From contig JAGYMR010000033.1 in the NCBI GenBank assembly GCA_018400515.1, forward strand, positions 1 to 18,607: 18,607 nucleotides of DNA, in the 5' to 3' direction. Made by a program: the position numbers and the translations under genes. Positions 1-7,204 of this stretch are shown here, one piece after another; the first letter of the stretch is position 1, and the number at the start of each line of letters is the position of its first letter. This DNA comes from Tangfeifania sp. GTDB lineage: Bacteria; Bacteroidota; Bacteroidia; Bacteroidales; Prolixibacteraceae. A model generated the notes under the pieces. The model searched no databases. It was not told where the DNA came from and worked only from the letters and a program-made list of their open reading frames with translations.

Positions 1-22
1 AAAGCAATCGGGGTTAGAGGTA

Positions 23-535
23 TTAGCCAACTTCCTCCACATCGGGACCGCTGACATTCTTCTCAAAGGTGGGGTTCAGCACCAGGGAGTGAAATCCGAT
101 ATCTTTTTCAAGAATGCATTTCACCTCCAACTGTTCGGCATTTTTATAAGCTTTCCGTGGAAAAATGTATTCCACATACAATCCCAGGTCCACCGGACGC
201 TCCCCTTTTTCCCAAAAACGCCCGTGAAACATCAGCGCTTTTGTTTTTATGTGACGCAGGTTGGCTCCCTTCGGTTGTTCAAAATCAAGGTAAAAACCGG
301 CGGTCCATTTGTTGCTCAACCCGTATTCCAGTTCGATCGAATGGGCTGTTAGTCCGTTCCGGTCGACCATGTCACCAAAGAAGCTGTATTCATGATCCGA
401 CCCGATCGCGCTGAACCAGTAAACCAACTCCTTCTCCCCTGCCTCCGCCGTTTGATAGGGATACACTTTAAAGAACTGGGCAGAAACACCAAAAGGAAGA
501 AAAAGAAGGAGTAAAAAAATGTATTTCTGTTTCAT
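23..535 (-). CDS. Exported protein of unknown function, apparently C-terminally shortened
   Basis: The frame encodes 170 residues starting with a clear signal peptide (hydrophobic run at residues 5-18, cleavage likely near SAQ at 18-20). The mature part is rich in aromatic residues with alternating polar and hydrophobic stretches (for example ELEYGLSNKWTAGFYLDFEQ), as in small outer-membrane barrel or periplasmic proteins of Bacteroidota. I do not recognise a family with a known function. From memory, similar Bacteroidota proteins run on well past the NPTFEK-like segment that lies near the end here, so the TAA stop at 23-25 may be premature. Both other minus-strand frames stay open from this point to the window edge, so one indel could restore a longer product. 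It could equally be a genuinely short protein. The ATG at 533-535 is the natural start because the signal peptide follows at once. No strong promoter is seen upstream. Confidence 0.6.
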   Translation of the reverse strand: MKQKYIFLLLLFLPFGVSAQFFKVYPYQTAEAGEKELVYWFSAIGSDHEYSFFGDMVDRNGLTAHSIELEYGLSNKWTAGFYLDFEQPKGANLRHIKTKALMFHGRFWEKGERPVDLGLYVEYIFPRKAYKNAEQLEVKCILEKDIGFHSLVLNPTFEKNVSGPDVEEVG

Positions 536-615
536 CGGTTATAGGTTAAATAAATTATTGACAAGTTCTGGCCAAACGGTATCATTCCCCTTGTTGCTCA
601 CTAAAATAAGAAAAA

Positions 616-639
616 AACAGGGAAAAGAACAGGGAAAAA
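616..639. repeat. Two-copy 12-base tandem repeat
   Basis: The unit aacagggaaaag (616-627) is followed directly by aacagggaaaaa (628-639), one mismatch at the last base. It lies in the gene-free spacer and has no evident function. It may be simple replication slippage in A-rich DNA. Confidence 0.6.
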
Positions 640-860
640 CCATGGAAGCTACAGCTCCCCTTCAATTTATATTAATTTTAAAAAAGCTGAATGCGTTTAC
701 CCGCTTCCCCCGGAACCACAGAGCAGGAAATGATTCCTCCGGCAGCGGATTTGAAATACTGCCCCTCCGCCTCTTTTCATTTCCCGGAAATGACAGGGAT
801 GGTTGCTGCAAAAAAAAAGGGGGAATTATCTTTAATGACAATAAAATGGTCGCCCGGGCT

Positions 861-888
861 TTTGATTTGCTTTAAATTGCCTATTTTT
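861..888 (+). promoter_or_regulatory. Candidate Bacteroidota promoter for the serine hydrolase gene
   Basis: TTTG at 861-864 is followed after 17 bases by TATTTTTA at 882-889, which matches the Bacteroidota -7 consensus TAnnTTTG in seven of eight positions. Transcription would start near 895, giving a leader of just under 50 bases to the ATG at 943. The last -7 base is off-consensus and the spacing is slightly short. Confidence 0.35.
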
Positions 889-942
889 ACTCTACAGAAA
901 AAGAAGGGGGCACTCCGTAAGGAAACCCAAAACCCGAAAATC

Positions 943-3150
943 ATGTTTTTTAAAAAATCACTTTTGCAGTTTCTCCCCATCATTCTTTTTTGTACAGCAC
1001 TTCTTTCTAAATCACAACCCATGGGTGAAAGCAGGGATCCATCAACTGCTGCCTCCCCCGGATTCCGGTGGAAACATGCCTCCCCTGAAAGTCAGGGCAT
1101 CTCCTCATCAAAACTGAATGCCATGACACGCACTTTAGCTGAAAAGGGCACCCGAAAACTACTGATCATTAAAAATGATAAAATTATTCATGAGTGGTTC
1201 GCCCCTGGTTGGGAAGATAGCTCCAGTCTGCATCATACAGCTTCCCTTGCAAAAGCCCTGGTGGGGGGCATGTCGTTAGCAGCTGCAATCAGTGACGGTT
1301 TTATCACCCTGGATGAAGCTGCCTGTCATTACATCCCGCCATGGAAAAAACAGGGGATCAAACAGAACATTACCATCCGGCACCTGGCCACCCACACATC
1401 CGGTATTGAAGATGCGGAAGCAACTCCGGAGGAACAAAAAGCAATGCCAGCGGATGCGAACATGCATTCAGACCTTCCGGGCTGGAAAGGGGCATTTTGG
1501 AGGCAGGACCCCAACCCGTTTTTTGTGTCACGGGAAAAGGCTCCCGTTATCTTTACCCCCGGGGAAAAATATGCCTATAGTAACCCTGGCATCGCCATGC
1601 TCACATACGCAGTAACAGCAGCACTAAAAGATTCCCAATACAGCAATATTCGATCTTACCTGAAGGAATGCATTTATGAGCCCATTGGCATAGAGGAAAA
1701 TGAATATAACCTCGGCTATGGGAAAACATTTGAAACCGGGAATCTGCAACTCGTACCCAGCTGGGGCGGGGCGAATTTCACTGCCCGGGCTGTTGCCCGG
1801 ATCGGACGGCTAATGCTCCACAAAGGGGAGTGGCAGGGGAAGCAGGTCATTGATGCCTCCGCAGTGAAAAAAGTAACCAGCTATGCAGGAACAGCACTAC
1901 CCACCAATGGTCCCCCGGAGTTTACCGGAAATATCCGGAGAAAAAACAACCCGGTCCCGGCGACAACGGCCGGTTGGTACTGCAATTACGACGGGATCTG
2001 GGATCATGTGCCGCGCGATGCTTTTGCCGGGGCGGGGGCGGGAAACCAACACCTTTTTGTTATTCCCTCCCTGGACATGGTGGTTGTCCGAATGGGCGAT
2101 AACCTTTCCAACCAAACAAAGGGAGAGGGGTTTTGGCTGGGAGCGGAAAAATACCTCCTGAATACCCTTATGGATGCCATCGAAGAACCTCCTTATCCCA
2201 GAAGCCATATCACTGCGAAATTTGCTCCCGAAGATTCGATACGGCGAATGGCTGAAGGCAGTGATAATTTTCCGGCCACCTGGGGCAAAGACGGCAATCT
2301 GTATACGGCATACGGCGATGGTTGGGGCTTTACCCCGCCAGCGGAAATAAAACTCAGTCTGGGCCTTGCCAAAGTATCCGGAGATCCCCCCAACATGAAA
2401 GGAACCAATATCCGGTCCCGTACCGGAGAGCGCGTGGGTGCGGGAAGATCGGGGGAAAAAGCAAGCGGATTGCTGATGGTTGACGGAATCCTATACATGC
2501 TGGTGAGAAACGCAGATAACGCCCGGCTTATGTGGTCGCATGACCAGGGAAAAACATGGGAACAGGCCGGTTGGAAATTCAGGAAAAGTTTTGGCTGCCC
2601 CGTTTTTCTGAATTTTGGAAAAAACTACGAAGGGGCCCGGGATGATTACATCTATATCTATTCGCACGAGGAAGCAAGTGCCTATAAAAACAGCGACCAT
2701 TTTGTGCTGGCAAGGGTGCCCCGGGATCCGATCAAAAACTGGCGGAAATACGAATACTTCGCCGGTTTTAAAAAAGGAGGGCATACTCCCCTTTGGTCGG
2801 AAGATATCCGGAAAAGGGAGCCGGTATTCACCAACCCTGCAAAATGTTACCGCTCAGGGATCACATACAGTAAAGGACTGAAGAAATACCTCTGGTGCCA
2901 AACGATCCGGTCCGCCAAGGCAGATGAAAACAGTGGAGCCCGGTTCCGGGGAGGACTCGGAATTTTTGAATCTTCCAATCCGTGGGGACCCTGGAAAACG
3001 GTGTATTATACAAGGGAATGGGACACCGGTCCCGGTGAAACATCCTCGATACCCACCAAATGGATGAGCAGGGACGGGAAAACCGCTTACCTTCTGTTCT
3101 CGGGGAACGATTCCTTTTCCATCAGAAAGATCACCTTTTCGGTTGATTGA
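943..3150 (+). CDS. Exported serine hydrolase (beta-lactamase/penicillin-binding fold) fused to an Asp-box propeller-like domain
   Basis: The protein is 735 residues if it starts at the ATG at 943, where a lysine-flanked hydrophobic signal peptide begins (residues 1-25). The same frame is open back to 691, but that extension would bury the signal. Residues about 45-410 are a class C beta-lactamase-like serine hydrolase (Pfam Beta-lactamase type). They show the SxxK motif S101-L-A-K104, the YxN motif Y212-S-N214, an HLATHTSG segment at 147-154 and a Gly/Ala-rich third-motif region before NQHLFVIP (368-375). Residues about 430-735 form a second domain rich in beta strands. It contains a canonical Asp-box (SHDQGKTW, 532-539) and sequences reminiscent of sialidase or DUF4185-type five-bladed propellers, such as GPWKTVYYT and a closing blade ending FSIRKITF. 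The catalytic Ser-Lys and Tyr are present, so the hydrolase half should be active on an amide or ester. The substrate is unknown. The propeller half could bind or cleave a glycan. It acts in the periplasm or outside the cell. It converges on the fumarase gene. Confidence 0.85.
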   Translation: MFFKKSLLQFLPIILFCTALLSKSQPMGESRDPSTAASPGFRWKHASPESQGISSSKLNAMTRTLAEKGTRKLLIIKNDKIIHEWFAPGWEDSSSLHHTASLAKALVGGMSLAAAISDGFITLDEAACHYIPPWKKQGIKQNITIRHLATHTSGIEDAEATPEEQKAMPADANMHSDLPGWKGAFWRQDPNPFFVSREKAPVIFTPGEKYAYSNPGIAMLTYAVTAALKDSQYSNIRSYLKECIYEPIGIEENEYNLGYGKTFETGNLQLVPSWGGANFTARAVARIGRLMLHKGEWQGKQVIDASAVKKVTSYAGTALPTNGPPEFTGNIRRKNNPVPATTAGWYCNYDGIWDHVPRDAFAGAGAGNQHLFVIPSLDMVVVRMGDNLSNQTKGEGFWLGAEKYLLNTLMDAIEEPPYPRSHITAKFAPEDSIRRMAEGSDNFPATWGKDGNLYTAYGDGWGFTPPAEIKLSLGLAKVSGDPPNMKGTNIRSRTGERVGAGRSGEKASGLLMVDGILYMLVRNADNARLMWSHDQGKTWEQAGWKFRKSFGCPVFLNFGKNYEGARDDYIYIYSHEEASAYKNSDHFVLARVPRDPIKNWRKYEYFAGFKKGGHTPLWSEDIRKREPVFTNPAKCYRSGITYSKGLKKYLWCQTIRSAKADENSGARFRGGLGIFESSNPWGPWKTVYYTREWDTGPGETSSIPTKWMSRDGKTAYLLFSGNDSFSIRKITFSVD

Positions 3151-3168
3151 ACCGGAAACGGACCTGCC

Positions 3169-3268
3169 TCAAAAAAATCGTTCCCATTAATTGTTGGGGT
3201 CCTGCCCAAAAAATACATATTTTCCTGCCGGGAGCGGTTATCTATAACTGTTCAAAAAAATCGTTCCC
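3169..3268. repeat. 17-base direct repeat copying the end of the fumarase gene
   Basis: The sequence tcaaaaaaatcgttccc occurs at 3169-3185, in the spacer between the two convergent stops, and again at 3252-3268 inside the last codons of the fumarase gene (minus strand, encoding G-N-D-F-F-E). Ten bases of its complement (GGGAACGATT) also occur at 3103-3112 in the hydrolase gene, so the 3176-3185 copy forms an inverted repeat with it. The spacer copy may be a remnant of a small duplication of the fumarase tail. Confidence 0.55.
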
Positions 3269-4846
3269 TTTATCATCCACAATAATAAAGGCAGGAAAAT
3301 CCTTAACTGTGATCTTCCGGACCGCTTCCATTCCCAGCTCTTCAAAATCAACCACCTCCACCGATTTGATGCTGTTTTTAGCCAGAATAGCCGCGGGTCC
3401 GCCAATCGATCCGAGGTAAAACCCCCCGTTCTTTTTGCAGGCATCGGTCACCTGCTGTGAGCGGTTCCCTTTGGCCAGCATGACCATAGAGCCGCCATGC
3501 TGCTGAAATTCTTCTACATAGGGATCCATCCGGCTGGCCGTTGTGGGTCCGAAACTTCCCGAGGCCATCCCTTTGGGCGTCTTTGCCGGTCCGGCATAAT
3601 AAACGGGGTGATTTTTAAAGTATTCCGGCATGGGTTTTCCTTCATCGAGCATCTTCTTGATCCGCGCATGGGCAATGTCGCGGGCAACGATGAGGGTCCC
3701 GTTCAGATTCAACCGGGTTTTTACCGGGTGTTTGGACAACGCTTCCAGAATGGCTTCCATGGGCTGGTCGAGGTCAATATCCACCGCCGGCTCCATATGG
3801 GGGGTTTCTTTCGGAAGAAAACGGGCGGGGTTCTTTTCCAGCGCTTCCAGGAAAATTCCACCGGCATTGATCTTTGCCTTGATGTTGCGGTCGGCACTGC
3901 AGCTCACGCCAAGTCCCACGGGACAACTGGCAGCATGGCGGGGCAGACGGATCACACGCACATCATGGACAAAATATTTTCCGCCAAATTGCGCACCTAC
4001 CCCGCTCTCCCGGCAGATCTGCTCTACCCGCCTCTCCCATTCGGGATCACGGAACGCCTGGCCTCCCTCATTTCCCTGGGTGGGAAGGTGATCGTAATAC
4101 CCCGCCGACGCCTTTTTTACAGCCGCCAGGGTGGCTTCGGCCGATGTACCCCCGATCACAAGGGCCAGGTGGTAAGGCGGACAGGCAGAAGTTCCCAGGT
4201 CCATGATCTTCTCTTTGACAAATTTTGTCAGGTTCTCCTCATTCAACAGCGATTTGGTCTGCTGGTACAAAAAGGTTTTATTGGCCGATCCCCCGCCTTT
4301 GGTCACAAACAAAAATTCATAACTGTCCCCTTCGCTGGCATAAATATCGATCTGGGCCGGCAGGTTCGTTCCTGTATTCTTCTCTTCAAACATGGAAAAG
4401 GGAACCACCTGCGAATACCTTAAATTTTTCTCCTGAAAAGTGTCATAAATTCCCTGCGACAAATGTTTCGCATCATTCGCCCCGGTAAAAACATTCTCCC
4501 CCTTCCGGCCAATCACAATGGCGGTCCCGGTGTCCTGACAGGTAGGCAGCTCACCTTCGGCAGCAATCACCTGGTTCAGCAACATGGTATGTGCAACAAA
4601 ACGGTCATTATCGGTCGCTTCAGGATCCTGAAGAATGTGCGCCAGTTTTTCGAGGTGGCCGGGCCGCAGATAAAAGGAGACATCCGTAAAAGCCTTTTTG
4701 GCAAGCAGTTCAAGTCCCCTGGGATCCACTTTCAGAATTTTCCGCCCGTCCAGCTCAACAGTTGACACATAATCCCTGGTTAAAAGCTGGTAGGGAGTTT
4801 CATCCTTTAAAACGGGAAAAGGATTTTGGTATTTGTATTCAGCCAT
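3242..4846 (-). CDS. fumA: Fumarate hydratase, class I, iron-sulfur dependent
   Basis: This 534-residue protein aligns by eye over its whole length with the single-chain class I fumarases FumA/FumB of Escherichia coli. It interconverts fumarate and L-malate in the cytoplasm, in the citric acid cycle or its reductive branch. Recognisable blocks are [11 protein letters not shown] (100-110), GGGSANKT (184-191), [20 protein letters not shown] (218-237), [20 protein letters not shown] (307-326), [19 protein letters not shown] (419-437) and the closing [15 protein letters not shown] (517-531). By position against E. coli C105, C224 and C318, the [4Fe-4S] ligands should be C103, C222 and C316. The protein ends a few residues after the FF motif, so it lacks the short cysteine-containing tail of E. 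coli FumA. It is divergent from the esterase gene, and a consensus -7 element lies just upstream. The alternative, L(+)-tartrate dehydratase, is less likely given the close FumA match. The cluster implies sensitivity to oxygen. Confidence 0.96.
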   Translation of the reverse strand: MAEYKYQNPFPVLKDETPYQLLTRDYVSTVELDGRKILKVDPRGLELLAKKAFTDVSFYLRPGHLEKLAHILQDPEATDNDRFVAHTMLLNQVIAAEGELPTCQDTGTAIVIGRKGENVFTGANDAKHLSQGIYDTFQEKNLRYSQVVPFSMFEEKNTGTNLPAQIDIYASEGDSYEFLFVTKGGGSANKTFLYQQTKSLLNEENLTKFVKEKIMDLGTSACPPYHLALVIGGTSAEATLAAVKKASAGYYDHLPTQGNEGGQAFRDPEWERRVEQICRESGVGAQFGGKYFVHDVRVIRLPRHAASCPVGLGVSCSADRNIKAKINAGGIFLEALEKNPARFLPKETPHMEPAVDIDLDQPMEAILEALSKHPVKTRLNLNGTLIVARDIAHARIKKMLDEGKPMPEYFKNHPVYYAGPAKTPKGMASGSFGPTTASRMDPYVEEFQQHGGSMVMLAKGNRSQQVTDACKKNGGFYLGSIGGPAAILAKNSIKSVEVVDFEELGMEAVRKITVKDFPAFIIVDDKGNDFFEQL

Positions 4847-4873
4847 TTTCTTTTTTTTTGTTCAACTTACCAG

Positions 4874-4881
4874 CAAATATA
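4874..4881 (-). promoter_or_regulatory. Candidate -7 element for the fumarase gene
   Basis: Read on the minus strand this is TATATTTG, a full match to the Bacteroidota -7 consensus TAnnTTTG. It sits 27 bases upstream of the fumarase ATG, giving a leader of about 20 bases. No clear TTTG -33 element is found at the expected distance. Confidence 0.5.
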
Positions 4882-5138
4882 ACACGATTTACCCGATAAT
4901 TTCAGCGTATTCCCAGCCGGAAACAAATTTTAAAAGATTGTTTAAAATTGAAAACTCCTTCACCGGGATTAACCGCTGCCCTGTTATTAATTTTTGATTT
5001 ATAACCGTTCCGGTACAAAAAACCGGGAGAATTGTTATTTTTAATTTTTTGAATCTTTTTCGAACCATGACGAAGCAGCCAAATCTGAGGGAAGCGGATG
5101 AAAACCCCATGGCTAAAAAGAATTTAAAATATAGACCC

Positions 5139-6662
5139 ATGATAAAAGCAAAATATTTGCTTCTGCTCATTCTTTTTATTTTTGCCCATCAGCTAAAGGG
5201 GCAAACGGGTTCCTTAGCAGTCGAAACGCGGATCCCGGAGCATCTCAGGAAGAAGGCCCGCCCTTCGGGAAGGATCTTTCTCTTTATCAGCGGAAGCAGT
5301 GGGTATCAGCCCCGGTTGAGTACCTGGCCCGGAGGGTCAACCAGGATATATGCCACCAATCTTGAAAACTGGAAAGCGGGACAGGTCTTCACTTTTCACG
5401 CCGGCACACCCCTGGCGGGCACAAGCGAGGACTCCCTGGATGAGATCCCTGAAGGGAAATACCGCCTGCAGGTATTATGGGATCAGAACCGGAAAGCATC
5501 GCAAATTAATGCTCCGGGAAATTTTTACAGCCAGGTAGAATTTATTGAACTCCAAGGCGATCTCCATGTAAAAATCCTCCTGGATAAGATCACGGAGTCG
5601 CCGCAGCTGAAAGAACACCCCCTGCTGCGGGAGATGAATTTTAAAAGCCCCGTCCTTTCGGAGTTCTGGAACAGGGATGTTTACCTGAAGGCCGCGGTGT
5701 TGTTGCCTCCGGATTTTTTTGAAGAACCGGAACGGAAATACCCTGTCAGGTATAACATCGCCGGCTTCGGAGGCCGCTATACACGGGCCAACCGGTTCGT
5801 GCAGTGGGATCAGGAATTCCTCCGCTGGTGGCAGTCAGATCAGGCGCCGCGGATTATCAACGTTTTTCTTGACGGGGAGGGCCCTTTCGGGGATTGCTAC
5901 CAGCTCAATTCTGAAAACAGCGGTCCTTACGGAACTGCCCTGGTGGAAGAGTTGATTCCCGCCATTGAAAAAAAGTTCAGGGGACGCGGAACCCCTGAAT
6001 CCCGGCTTCTTGACGGCTGCAGCACCGGCGGCTGGGTCTCCCTGGCTTTGCAGCTTTTTTACCCCGGTTTCTTCGGGGGCTGCTTTTCGTACAGCCCCGA
6101 TCCGGTGGATTTTGAAAACTTCCAGCTGATCAATATCTACCGCGATGAAAATGCCTTTTACAATGAGCACGGGTACCTCCGGCCCCTTGTCCGGGATATT
6201 ACCGGAGAACCCTCGGTCTCGCAACAGCGGTTTATCCGTTATGAGAACGTGCTTGGGCACACCAATTCATACATCACCTCGGGCGGCCAGTTCGGTGCAT
6301 TTAATGCGCTTTTCAGCCCGAAAGGAGATGACGGATTGCCAAAACCACTGTTTGATCCGGTGACCGGCAAAATAGATCACCAGGTAGCTGCGCACTGGAA
6401 AAGATATGACCTGAAACACTATGTGGAGACCAACTGGAAAAGGCTGGGGCCCGAAATCAACGGAAAACTCTGGATCTGGATGGGCGATATGGATGATTTT
6501 TACCTGAACCCGGCCCTGCGGACATTTGATGAAATGCTGAAAAAAATGCGCAATCCCCGGTCCGATGCGGTTATCCGGTTTTCACCCATGAAGGGACACT
6601 GCTCGGAATACAGCCATAAAAAAGTATTGCTCCAGATGGCTGAAAAATTAAACATGCAATAA
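5139..6662 (+). CDS. Secreted alpha/beta hydrolase, putative esterase (esterase D-like)
   Basis: From the ATG at 5139 this is 507 residues, with a typical signal peptide MIKAKYLLLL...LKGQ (1-22). In-frame starts at 5049 (TTG), 5067 and 5109 would place 10 to 30 extra residues before the signal, so 5139 is preferred. Residues about 24-160 form a beta-rich N-terminal domain of unknown role. Residues about 170-505 carry the hydrolase: nucleophile elbow G293-C-S295-T-G297, a likely acid among D450, D452 and D453 (WMGDMDDFY), and a likely histidine H487 in MKGHCSEYSH. FLDGEGPFGDCYQLNSENSG (243-262) and LLDGCSTGGWVSLALQLFYP (290-309) look like the putative-esterase family, whose members hydrolyse esters, including feruloyl or acetyl esters on carbohydrates. 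The substrate cannot be read here, and no polysaccharide-utilisation genes are adjacent. It acts in the periplasm or outside the cell, and is transcribed away from the fumarase. Confidence 0.82.
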   Translation: MIKAKYLLLLILFIFAHQLKGQTGSLAVETRIPEHLRKKARPSGRIFLFISGSSGYQPRLSTWPGGSTRIYATNLENWKAGQVFTFHAGTPLAGTSEDSLDEIPEGKYRLQVLWDQNRKASQINAPGNFYSQVEFIELQGDLHVKILLDKITESPQLKEHPLLREMNFKSPVLSEFWNRDVYLKAAVLLPPDFFEEPERKYPVRYNIAGFGGRYTRANRFVQWDQEFLRWWQSDQAPRIINVFLDGEGPFGDCYQLNSENSGPYGTALVEELIPAIEKKFRGRGTPESRLLDGCSTGGWVSLALQLFYPGFFGGCFSYSPDPVDFENFQLINIYRDENAFYNEHGYLRPLVRDITGEPSVSQQRFIRYENVLGHTNSYITSGGQFGAFNALFSPKGDDGLPKPLFDPVTGKIDHQVAAHWKRYDLKHYVETNWKRLGPEINGKLWIWMGDMDDFYLNPALRTFDEMLKKMRNPRSDAVIRFSPMKGHCSEYSHKKVLLQMAEKLNMQ

Positions 6663-6714
6663 CGGATGAAAGAATTTTGCCCCGGTTAAACAGGTATTTT
6701 CCTCCCTTCCGGGC

Positions 6715-6963
6715 TCAAAAGTCCAGGATCTTTTTCAGTAAATTGACCAGAAAAAGAAATGTAATGGCACCGATTACTGCGGTTACCAGGGTGCCTAACA
6801 GGCCCGGCCGGATATAAACCCCCAGTTCGGGAAGCAGCCAGTGCCCCACATAAGCACCGATAATGCCAATAATGATGTTCAGCAGGCAGCCGTATCCCTT
6901 TCCCCGCATGATCAGGCCGGCAATGGCCCCGGCTGCAAGTCCTATGAGTAATGTATAAAGCAT
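6715..6963 (-). CDS. GlsB/YeaQ/YmgE family small membrane protein
   Basis: This 82-residue protein is almost entirely hydrophobic, with three predicted membrane segments (about 2-18, 26-46 and 52-77). It has the glycine-rich pattern typical of the family: AAGAIAGLIMRGKGYG (10-25), NIIIGIIGAYVGHWL (29-43) and GLLGTLVTAVIGA (54-66). The family (Pfam transglycosylase-associated protein, PF04226) is made of inner-membrane proteins linked to general stress responses. No enzymatic role is proven. The length equals the family norm. A consensus -7 element lies 23 bases upstream, so it probably has its own promoter rather than depending on the MFS gene 241 bases further upstream. It converges on the esterase gene. 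A longer open frame covering 6686-7120 on the same strand is a different frame and shows no family features. Confidence 0.9.
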   Translation of the reverse strand: MLYTLLIGLAAGAIAGLIMRGKGYGCLLNIIIGIIGAYVGHWLLPELGVYIRPGLLGTLVTAVIGAITFLFLVNLLKKILDF

Positions 6964-6985
6964 AAAAAAAATACGATTCCGGGCA

Positions 6986-6993
6986 CAAAAATA
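6986..6993 (-). promoter_or_regulatory. Candidate -7 element for the GlsB-like gene
   Basis: On the minus strand this reads TATTTTTG, matching TAnnTTTG at all fixed positions, 22 bases upstream of the ATG at 6963. The position expected for a -33 TTTG is GC-rich and does not match. Confidence 0.42.
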
Positions 6994-7052
6994 ACGGAAA
7001 GATCAAAAACCTGCCCCCTTCACTCAAAAAAAACACGAAGCGTATCCATACG

Positions 7053-7109
7053 CCTGCCGGGAGATCCCTCTCCTGCCCCTGGCCTGCCGGCAGGAAAGGA
7101 TCCTGCCGG
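7053..7109. repeat. Three CCTGCCGG copies forming a strong hairpin
   Basis: CCTGCCGG occurs at 7053-7060, 7083-7090 and 7102-7109. CCGGCAGGA at 7087-7095 and TCCTGCCGG at 7101-7109 are perfect 9-base inverted arms around a 5-base loop. CCTGCCGGCAGG at 7083-7094 is itself a perfect 12-base palindrome, so two folds compete. The site lies in the 241-base spacer downstream of the MFS gene. No T-run follows on either strand, so it is not a classical intrinsic terminator. It may still stabilise the MFS transcript end. Confidence 0.6.
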
Positions 7110-7204
7110 AAAGCCAGCACAGGAAAAAATTAGCAGCCTTCTCCCGGTTTTTTTGCGGGTGGCGGAGATCAGCTTCGTGCTTTCAGGTACCTTCTGAAGT
7201 GTGA

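Larger units (their letters stand above)
536..942. other. Gene-free spacer between divergent genes
   Basis: This 407-base stretch separates two divergent genes. It holds open frames on the plus strand (one running 519-875, and the upstream extension of the hydrolase frame from 691), but their translations are low-complexity and lack family features, so I do not call them. What it does hold is a short tandem repeat at 616-639 and a promoter-like pair at 861-888. No RNA gene or convincing terminator is visible. Confidence 0.6.

Noticed and set aside
519..875. 118-codon plus-strand frame in the first spacer
   Set aside because: It overlaps the start of the divergent exported-protein gene, has low-complexity translation and no promoter or family match.
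3497..4423. 308-codon open frame on the plus strand opposite the fumarase gene
   Set aside because: Fumarase is unmistakable on the other strand. This frame is a shadow of GC-rich codons.
6686..7120. 144-codon minus-strand frame over the GlsB-like gene
   Set aside because: It overlaps a well recognised 82-residue family in another frame and its own translation has no membrane or domain pattern.
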